DNA of 29,373 nt. It comes from JAFAGX01 sp035624085. Lineage in GTDB: Bacteria > Acidobacteriota > Terriglobia > Terriglobales > Acidobacteriaceae. Location of the stretch: assembly GCA_035624085.1 (NCBI GenBank), contig DASPSE010000395.1, positions 1 to 29,373 of the forward strand. The letters run 5' to 3'. A program made the translations under genes and the position numbers. This document shows positions 23,498 to 29,373 of the stretch, one piece after another; positions within the stretch are counted from its first letter, which is position 1; every line of letters begins with the position of its first letter. Under the pieces are notes generated by a model, which made no database searches, was not told the DNA's origin, and saw only the letters and a list, made by a program, of their open reading frames with translations.

Positions 23498-23591
23498 GGA
23501 GAGGTGGCCGAGAGGCTGAAGGCGGCGGTTTGCTAAACCGTTATACGGGCCAAAACCTGTATCGAGGGTTCGAATCCCTCCCTCTCCGCCA
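23498..23591 (+). tRNA. tRNA-Ser (anticodon GCT)
   Basis: Acceptor GGAGAGG (23498-23504) pairs with CCTCTCC (23581-23587); discriminator G; encoded CCA (23589-23591). Anticodon stem GGTTT/AAACC surrounds GCT (23532-23534), reading AGC/AGT serine codons. The long variable arm (TTATACGGGCCAAAACCTGTATC region) and T-arm GAGGG-TTCGAAT-CCCTC confirm a class II serine tRNA. Confidence 0.97.
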
Positions 23592-23749
23592 GATCTTTTC
23601 TGGCTTGCGGCCGAATTCACCAGAAGCGCACTCGCGGGCGCACTGTCGGAAATAATCTCAGAGAAAGAGATCACCGAACCGCAGGCATTGGCCTTGGCGC
23701 GTGGCCGCCTCCATGACACGGCGGCGCATCCGTACAGGCCCTGAAACGA
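23592..23749. other. Gap between tRNA-Ser and the PNGase A-like gene
   Basis: No supported gene. On the plus strand a frame is open from the tRNA end to a TGA at about 23743-23745 and contains EIISEKEITEPQALALARG, a plausible-looking helical peptide without a start codon; it may be a decayed gene end. No att-site repeat of the tRNA 3' end was seen downstream. Confidence 0.3.
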
Positions 23750-25453
23750 CTATTTGAATCCGACTGTCTGATTGCAGCCCCGGCCTACGAAGGCCAGAAC
23801 GTTGCTCTTGCTCCTGATCTGACAACCGTAGAATTGTCCAAGCGAATTGCCTAACGTATATTGCTGCGAACTGCTGGTGTCTGTGTTTACGCCAGTATTG
23901 AAATTCAATGTGTCTTTCGCATTCATCACGTTGTCGACCCCGCCAATAAAGTACGGGCTAATCTCGAAATGCTTGAACTCCTGCGATATCGTGGTTGTCT
24001 GCACAGTCTCGCCATTGGGAAAAGTGAGCTTAATGTCGGCGGTGAGGGGATAAAGGAACGACTCATTGCTGAAAGACGTGCCCCATCCCTGTTGTGTAGC
24101 AATCGTGGAGTCGACCGGCGTCTGCTGCGCAATGTCCTGTACATACTCATTCGAGTTGATGACAAACTTCTGCAGGTTGCTGAAGTTCACACTCTGCTGG
24201 ATCGAAGTGGTCACTGTCCCGTGAGACGTATTCACGAATCCGGACACCTGGAAATTCCGTTGTGACGTTGTGCTCACCGTTCCAGTAACGTTGCTCCCAT
24301 TGACCTGCAGGTTTGTAGTGATCACGGGATTCGGGCTTTGCATGGTGTTCAACGTGACCGCTCCGCTCACTTGTTCCGATCCGTGGTCCTCATAGAGCAG
24401 CAAAGTCCCGGTCACGCTGAACTGGCTGTTGACGTTGAGCACGTTCATGGCTACGGTGTGTGGCTGTCCGTTGCTCAGGAGACCGGCGAATGGGGTGAGG
24501 TTCACACGATAGGGGAGCAGGTCGAGGGTTTGCACGCCGGGCGCCGGTACCCACAAGAATGGATCGATCCCGCCGGTAAAAATCCAGGGGAAAACCGGGG
24601 CGACGCCCGCCGGTTGTCCGTCGATGCTGATCTCGGCTTCACGAAACGCTGTACCTCCACAACTCTGCAATTCGTTGGTCAGATCGTTCGGGACGCAGCT
24701 GTACCAGAACTCGTCGCTCTGCTGTCCCTGTGTGACCACATCCAGATAGGCTTGCTCGATGTTCAACGGCAGATTGAAAGTCGTCGACAACTGATCGGTC
24801 GGCGAGAACAGAAGCGCAGGCAGGTTAAGTCCGCCGCTGCCGTTCGACTGCACCAGCGGCATAACCGCGTCGGGCGGAGCTTGGCCACTGTTGTTTCCGC
24901 CCTGTGCGGGATAAAACTCCAGATCCGCGCTTACCGTAAATATGCCGTTGAGGAAAGTGTTATACGGCGGTGGACAGTCCGTAGTGCAGTTCGCCAGCAC
25001 AATGGTTCCTGCTTGCTGCGCCGTAAGCAGTGCACTGTAATCGGTGATATCGCGCTCTACATGCCAGGTGTTGGTGAGTGTCGACAGTGGCTCGGGAGTG
25101 GTGCCGAAATAAATATCGGTGTTCGCTAGATAAACACTCGCGGTCCGGTCAAATTGCACTCCGGCGTTCTCGCTGAAATTGGCTTCGAAAACCACCGCCG
25201 CCCACGGACCCGGACAATCGGCCGGCGGCGTGTATTGGAAGTCCTGTGTAGATTCAGAAAAGAACGCGAATGTGTAGTCAGAAAACAACTGCACAATACA
25301 GGGCTGCTCTGATGGCCGGGGAACCAGGGGATCGGCCGTCACCGTAAATTGCGTGCCCACTTGCCGGTCCAGACTCTGTGCCGGGGCCGTGTGCGCGACC
25401 GCTAACATTAGTGCCAAAATTGTCACTACCGGAAACCTTAGCGAAGAATACAT
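23750..25453 (-). CDS. Secreted peptide-N-glycanase A-like protein (PNGase A family)
   Basis: 567 aa. Signal peptide (LRFPVVTILALMLAVAHTAPAQ). The N-terminal half has the family pattern: VVFEANFSENAGVQFDRTAS, VYLANTDIYFGTTPEP, TNTWHVERDITDYSALL, GIFTVSADLEFYP, resembling plant PNGase A (QFDRI, GVEILRS-TAEP, TVEKDITRYSSLL). These enzymes cut N-glycans from glycopeptides. The C-terminal half contains Thr/Ser/Asn-rich beta repeats (QRNFQVSGFVNTSHGTVTTS and similar). Several Cys could form disulfides. ATG at 25453 has AAGGAG about 5 bases upstream. Whether the catalytic residues are complete cannot be judged by eye. It lies near a secreted S53 peptidase, which would fit glycoprotein breakdown. 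Confidence 0.8.
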   Translation of the reverse strand: MYSSLRFPVVTILALMLAVAHTAPAQSLDRQVGTQFTVTADPLVPRPSEQPCIVQLFSDYTFAFFSESTQDFQYTPPADCPGPWAAVVFEANFSENAGVQFDRTASVYLANTDIYFGTTPEPLSTLTNTWHVERDITDYSALLTAQQAGTIVLANCTTDCPPPYNTFLNGIFTVSADLEFYPAQGGNNSGQAPPDAVMPLVQSNGSGGLNLPALLFSPTDQLSTTFNLPLNIEQAYLDVVTQGQQSDEFWYSCVPNDLTNELQSCGGTAFREAEISIDGQPAGVAPVFPWIFTGGIDPFLWVPAPGVQTLDLLPYRVNLTPFAGLLSNGQPHTVAMNVLNVNSQFSVTGTLLLYEDHGSEQVSGAVTLNTMQSPNPVITTNLQVNGSNVTGTVSTTSQRNFQVSGFVNTSHGTVTTSIQQSVNFSNLQKFVINSNEYVQDIAQQTPVDSTIATQQGWGTSFSNESFLYPLTADIKLTFPNGETVQTTTISQEFKHFEISPYFIGGVDNVMNAKDTLNFNTGVNTDTSSSQQYTLGNSLGQFYGCQIRSKSNVLAFVGRGCNQTVGFK

Positions 25454-25714
25454 GGAAGCTCCTTTGCCGCTCCAGGAAAGGGGTTTCGTGAGATCCCGAC
25501 TTTAGAACGCTGTCCATTGTACAGCCACATTGCCAGTTCACTCGCGATGAAAATCGTCCGAAGGCCGCAAGATTAGCCTTCAAGCATTGGAGCTTGTAAA
25601 CGCGACGCCGGGAGCCGGCTTGCCCGGGATCTGACTGTGTGCGGCCAAGGCTTTGTGATCTGTGTCACTGATCTGTGCAGGCCGCAATGCTCCACTTGGG
25701 ACGAGGGGATACCC
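25454..25714. other. Divergent promoter region PNGase A-like / OPT transporter
   Basis: No gene. A 9-base direct repeat TGATCTGTG occurs at 25656-25664 and 25669-25677 (period 13), 38 bases before the OPT start, and may be a regulator site. Confidence 0.3.
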
Positions 25715-27721
25715 ATGTCGACTGAACTGATCGACACCAAGACTCTTCCGGAAAACGCCTATAAGCCGCTGCATGAAAACGAATTGTATTTGCCGATCGT
25801 TCCAGCCTCCGCTCAATTGCCAGAAATCACTTCGCGCTCAATCTTCTGGGGCGTCCTGTTTTGCGTGATCTTCTCGGTAGCGTCGGCCTATTCCGCGCTC
25901 AAGGTCGGCCAGGGAATGGAGGCGGCGATTCCCATCTCCATCCTCGCCATCGGTTTGGCGCGCCTGTACCAGCGCCGCTCCTCGCTGCTGGAGAACGTGA
26001 TCATCACCGGCATGGGCGGCGCCTCCGCCGCAGTAGTATCGGGCGCTGTCTTCACCGTGCCGGCACTCTACGCTCTCCACCTCGATCCGCATCCTGTGCA
26101 GACCATCTTCATCTGCTTGGCCGGCGGGTGCCTTGGCATCCTCTTTCTTATCCCGCTGCGGCGCTACTTTGTGCGCGAAATGCACGGCAAGTTCCCATTC
26201 CCAGAGGCCACGGCGATCACCGAAGTCCTCGTGACCGGTGAAAAAGGCGGCTCGCAAGCCAAGCTTCTCCTCCAGGCCACGGTCATCGCCGCGATCTACG
26301 ACTTCTTCGTCACCACCTTTCACGTCTGGAGGGAATACCTGAACTTTCAGTTTCTGCCTGCAGTAAAGGCACTCGCCGAGCGCGGCCGCATGGTCTTCAA
26401 TTTCGATGCAGTCAGCTTCATTCTCGGTCTCGGTTACGTGATGGGCTTGCGTGTCGCCATGATATTTTGTGCCGGCGGCGTAATGGTCAACTTCGTGCTC
26501 GTGCCAATGATCTGGTTTATCGGTAGCCACATGGGCGATATCACCGTGTATCCCGCCACCATCCCAATTTCGCACATGGCGGCCGCAGACATTTACCGCA
26601 ACTACGTGCGCTTCATCGGCGTGGGTGCCATCGCGAGCGCGGGACTGGTCGGAATCCTCAAGTCCTTGCGCGTGATTGCGGGATCGTTTGGCATCGCGCT
26701 GCAGGCCTTCCGCCACGGTGAAGCGCCACAAATCGAGCGCACGGACCGTGACATTCCCATCATCACCATCCTGCTCGGAGTTGTGCTGGGCGCGATTGGA
26801 GTAGCCGCCTTCTTTGGACAGATTCATGTTTCATGGACGGTGGTCGGATTAGGCCTCGCACTGACGCTGCTGTTCGCATTCTTTTTCACCACCGTTGCTG
26901 CCAATGCCATCGCCACGACAGCCAACAACCCAGCCAGCGGAATGACGTTGCTCACCGTAATCGTCTCTGCGGTCGTGCTGCTGAAGTTCGGGCTCTCCGG
27001 CGCTACCGGCATGTTCTTCGTGATGGCGCTGGCCGGCATGGTCTGTGTTGCCCTGTGCGCGTCCGGACAATTCATCACCGACCTGAAAGCCGGTTATTGG
27101 ATCGGCTCCACGCCCGCAGCGCAGCAGAAGGTGAAGTTCATCGCGGTCGTGGCGTCGGCCATCACCGCGGGGTTCACTATCATCCTGCTAGCCAAGGCAT
27201 TCCAGTTCGGAGAGGCCGTGCCCGGCGACCCGAGGCAGGTCCTGGTCGCGCCGCAGGCCTCTGCGCTCAAAGCGGTCGTCTCGGGATTCATGAGCGGCCA
27301 GCCGGCTCCTTATATATTGTTCGGTCTCGGCGCCATGGTCACGGTCGTGTTGGAGATGCTCGGCCTTTCCTCCATGGTCTTTGCGCTCGGAATCTATTTG
27401 CCGCTGCAGTTGACCACGCCCATCCTGGCCGGAGGATTCCTCTCGCACCTTGTGAACAAGCGCGCCGAAAAGACCGGCGGCGAGCCAGGTAAGACAATCC
27501 GCGAGCGAGGTATCATCATTGCCGGCGGCCTCATGGCTGGTGGCGCGCTCGGTGGCGTGATTGGGGCGGCTCTGCGGGTGCTGCCGCACTTCAAAGAAGA
27601 GTGGATTCAGACGCCTTTCTACGACAACACCGCGCTGTCGCAGTCCATTTCCGCGTTGTTTTTTGTTGGCTTGTGCCTGTACGTCTGGTTCACTTCGCTG
27701 AAAAAAGAAAAGGAGGCGTGA
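25715..27721 (+). CDS. OPT-family oligopeptide transporter
   Basis: 668 aa inner-membrane protein with about 14-16 hydrophobic helices. It opens with YKPLHENELYLPIVPASAQLPEITSRSIFWG and FSVASAYSALKVGQGMEAAIPISILAIGL, the conserved start of prokaryotic OPT/YSL-type transporters, followed by PFPEATAITEVLVTGEKGG, AANAIATTANNPASGMT and PLQLTTPILAGGFLSHLV. OPT carriers are proton-driven importers of small peptides or metal chelates. The ATG at 25715 has GAGGGG 4 bases upstream; earlier in-frame starts add non-conserved residues. The stop overlaps the next start (TGATG), so the metallopeptidase-like gene is translationally coupled; together they suggest peptide uptake and cleavage. Confidence 0.93.
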   Translation: MSTELIDTKTLPENAYKPLHENELYLPIVPASAQLPEITSRSIFWGVLFCVIFSVASAYSALKVGQGMEAAIPISILAIGLARLYQRRSSLLENVIITGMGGASAAVVSGAVFTVPALYALHLDPHPVQTIFICLAGGCLGILFLIPLRRYFVREMHGKFPFPEATAITEVLVTGEKGGSQAKLLLQATVIAAIYDFFVTTFHVWREYLNFQFLPAVKALAERGRMVFNFDAVSFILGLGYVMGLRVAMIFCAGGVMVNFVLVPMIWFIGSHMGDITVYPATIPISHMAAADIYRNYVRFIGVGAIASAGLVGILKSLRVIAGSFGIALQAFRHGEAPQIERTDRDIPIITILLGVVLGAIGVAAFFGQIHVSWTVVGLGLALTLLFAFFFTTVAANAIATTANNPASGMTLLTVIVSAVVLLKFGLSGATGMFFVMALAGMVCVALCASGQFITDLKAGYWIGSTPAAQQKVKFIAVVASAITAGFTIILLAKAFQFGEAVPGDPRQVLVAPQASALKAVVSGFMSGQPAPYILFGLGAMVTVVLEMLGLSSMVFALGIYLPLQLTTPILAGGFLSHLVNKRAEKTGGEPGKTIRERGIIIAGGLMAGGALGGVIGAALRVLPHFKEEWIQTPFYDNTALSQSISALFFVGLCLYVWFTSLKKEKEA

Positions 27722-29076
27722 TGGACAAGGCAGGGAAGTTTGCTGCGGATGCAATTCTTGGAATCGACACTCTCTGGGGCGGTGATGTGATGTGCCCCTC
27801 CGGAACCGGCCGCTTCATCGCCGATTCCTGGTTTTCGGATGAGCCGCTGCCTCCCGCATACACGCTGCCCGCTGCAGCTCGCATCCGGGAATCGGGCGGC
27901 GTCGCCGGCAAGAGCGTTGACCGCGCTGCGCTGGATGATTACCTGGCCAAAGTGAATCCTCCAGCCGCTATTGATGGCGTTCGCCGGGAAGGCTCGAAGA
28001 TCGCCGGCCTGCGCGGTGACTATTTGTCAGGCTTGGCCGTTTGCCTGGAAACCATGTGGGATTTGGCCATGGAGATTCTCGGCAAAGGCGATCCTGTGCC
28101 CTATGAACGATGCGTAAAAGCATCAACGGGCCATGCGCCGGAGCCGTCTCAGCCCGAAGCGAAACGCAAGCGGGTTGAAGAGCTGTTGGGCCGAGCGGGC
28201 TATTCACCGTCCGGTTCGGGCGGAATTCTCAGCGCAGTGGATGCCTGGCGCCGCGATCGGATGGTCCCCATGGCTTCGGTGCGCGCGCTGAGTACGGCAG
28301 TGATCGCCCACTTCGACCGGCTCAGTGTAGTGAACCTGTTGCCTCATCTTCCGCGTGAACTGGCCCGTGTTCCGCGCGCCAATATCGACTTTCTCCCGAT
28401 CAAAGACGCCTGGTTCTCCGGCTCCATGAATTACATTGGCCGTGCCCGCACGCCGGAAGGAAAGCCGAAATATGAGGCCACTTACGAGATCAATGCCTCT
28501 TTGCAGATTTCCGTTCCCGAGTTCGAACAACTCATCAGCCACGAAGTTGTGCCCGGACACGTGACCACGTTCGCCTACCTGCAGGATCTGTACGTGCGCG
28601 GCATGGTGGGGTTTGAAACCACTGTCCCGACTATGAACACACGCGCCGCCACTCTTTTTGAAGGAATCGCGAACAACGCAATCCTGATCGCCCACGGAGT
28701 CACCGAAGTGGACCAACTCCCCGATGAAGACTTGCAGATTGGTGTGCTGCTCGCGCTCTTGCAGGATGACGCCAAGAACGAAGCTTCGTATCTCACCTGG
28801 AGCGAAAAGATGCCAAAAGAAGAAGTGGCTGCCATTTTGCGGCGGGATTACCTGGTCACCGAGGAGCGTGCCGGCAAACTCTCCGGCGCCTGGGGACGCC
28901 ACCCGCTCCTGGGGCGCATGTATCTCCCGGCTTACCGTTGCGGCACCGAGATGGTCGCAGAACTGCGCCGCAAGTATCCGCCTGGTCAACTGCTGCCGGT
29001 GCTCTATGGCGTTGCTGGATTGGTGGATTGTGAGACCGTCGAAGCCGCCTGCGCACAGCCGACCTATTCCGGCTAG
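27721..29076 (+). CDS. DUF885-like metallopeptidase-like protein (HEXXPGH)
   Basis: 451 aa, no signal peptide, probably cytoplasmic. The key motif is H274-E275-V-V-P-G-H280 in LISHEVVPGHVTTFAYLQ, with a third candidate zinc ligand E314 in ATLFEGIANNAILIAHG. HExxPGH with a downstream EG helix is the arrangement of DUF885-type gluzincin peptidases. Other segments (NYIGRARTPEGKPKYEATYEIN, EDLQIGVLLALLQDDAKNEASYLTW) are typical of a helical peptidase with a central groove. The start is the ATG in TGATG with the transporter stop and is served by a strong AAGGAGG. Context suggests hydrolysis of peptides brought in by the transporter; this is inference. Confidence 0.8.
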   Translation: MDKAGKFAADAILGIDTLWGGDVMCPSGTGRFIADSWFSDEPLPPAYTLPAAARIRESGGVAGKSVDRAALDDYLAKVNPPAAIDGVRREGSKIAGLRGDYLSGLAVCLETMWDLAMEILGKGDPVPYERCVKASTGHAPEPSQPEAKRKRVEELLGRAGYSPSGSGGILSAVDAWRRDRMVPMASVRALSTAVIAHFDRLSVVNLLPHLPRELARVPRANIDFLPIKDAWFSGSMNYIGRARTPEGKPKYEATYEINASLQISVPEFEQLISHEVVPGHVTTFAYLQDLYVRGMVGFETTVPTMNTRAATLFEGIANNAILIAHGVTEVDQLPDEDLQIGVLLALLQDDAKNEASYLTWSEKMPKEEVAAILRRDYLVTEERAGKLSGAWGRHPLLGRMYLPAYRCGTEMVAELRRKYPPGQLLPVLYGVAGLVDCETVEAACAQPTYSG

Positions 29077-29097
29077 GCGGTCGACGGCGACGGCGCA

Positions 29098-29373
29098 TCA
29101 CTCGGCGCGAAGCGCTTGCATCGGGTCGATGCTCGCAGCGCGGCGTGCAGGAAGAAATCCCGCAATCAGCGCAGAAAGCAGCAGCCCAAGCATGGCAATC
29201 GCAAACACGCCCAAGCTGAAGCTCCCCACGCCGACAAGTTTATTTGCCAGCACATGACCAGCGGCTAAGGTCAGCGGAATACCGATGACAAGACCGGCGC
29301 CAGATTGCAGCGCTACCGCTCGCATCACCATGGACACGACTCTCGAGCGGTCGGCGCCCAAGGCCATGCGAAT
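29098..29373 (-). CDS. FtsX/MacB-type ABC permease, C-terminal part (runs off the window)
   Basis: 91 residues are visible; the gene continues beyond 29373. The read IRMALGADRSRVVSMVM is the conserved linker before the last helices, followed by two or three membrane segments (GLVIGIPLTLAAGHVLA, LGVFAIAMLGLLLSALIAGF) and the end PARRAASIDPMQALRAE, the classic C-terminus of MacB/FtsX-like permeases. Very large orphan permeases of this kind are abundant in Acidobacteriota; whether this is one of those or the partner of an ATPase cannot be seen. The stop lies 21 bases from the converging metallopeptidase gene. Confidence 0.93.
   Translation of the reverse strand: MRMALGADRSRVVSMVMRAVALQSGAGLVIGIPLTLAAGHVLANKLVGVGSFSLGVFAIAMLGLLLSALIAGFLPARRAASIDPMQALRAE

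Noticed and set aside
23429..23719. Minus-strand frame containing GGEGGIRTLDTGF
   Set aside because: This is the familiar false translation of the strand opposite a tRNA-Ser gene.
25838..26827. 329-codon minus-strand frame inside the OPT transporter gene
   Set aside because: Composition (very rich in His, Asp, Glu, Arg) is that of the antisense of a hydrophobic protein; no start signal.
1..29373. CRISPR array, insertion sequence, prophage or toxin-antitoxin pair
   Set aside because: No regularly spaced repeats, transposase, integrase, phage or toxin-antitoxin genes were found in any frame.

Overview
The window looks like chromosomal DNA of a GC-rich, Gram-negative soil bacterium, most likely an Acidobacteriota (Terriglobia-like). 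This is an inference from gene content: a beta-barrel porin-2 protein, secreted S53 and PNGase A-like enzymes, SnoaL-like and other small secreted proteins, a CsgG-like lipoprotein-class protein, the tail of a MacB/FtsX-type permease, and short dispersed intergenic palindromes. No phage, plasmid, insertion sequence or CRISPR was seen.

Layout. 182-2683: ammonium transporter followed by an outer-membrane porin. 3016-3972 (minus): thiL. 4361-5269: membrane-anchored M23 peptidase. 5357-8001: small secreted or membrane proteins of poorly known function. 8171-11571: a complete carrier-protein cysteine pathway, cysM, mec (JAMM peptidase), cysO and moeZ, split by two dispersed repeats. 11783-13288: CsgG-family protein and a small secreted protein. 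13394-13555: a probable independent structured RNA with its own promoter. 13884-16754: quinone oxidoreductase, PIN-TRAM membrane protein and a small Cys-containing secreted protein. 16945-17070: a deleted VOC/glyoxalase pseudogene. 17073-17870: fdhE. 18226-25453: S53 peptidase, a beta-propeller protein with a central IPT/TIG-like domain, tRNA-Ser(GCT) and a PNGase A-like enzyme. 25715-29076: OPT-family peptide transporter translationally coupled to a HEXXPGH metallopeptidase-like protein. 29098-end (minus): tail of an FtsX/MacB permease.

The most striking observation is a short polycysteine ORF (10276-10356) between cysO and moeZ. It starts in a TGATG overlap with the cysO stop, has ten Cys in 26 codons, and its stop codon lies in an RNA stem just ahead of the moeZ ribosome-binding site. 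This is what a cysteine-sensing attenuator inside a cysteine-biosynthesis cluster would look like. The adjacent CysO also carries six residues after its Gly-Gly, so it would need trimming (the neighbouring JAMM peptidase is the obvious candidate) before activation by MoeZ.

Other points of interest are a three-way-junction RNA at 13400-13506, an 85%-identical direct repeat of the fdhE 3' end 6.2 kb away, and a palindrome inside the predicted, apparently leaderless, fdhE promoter.
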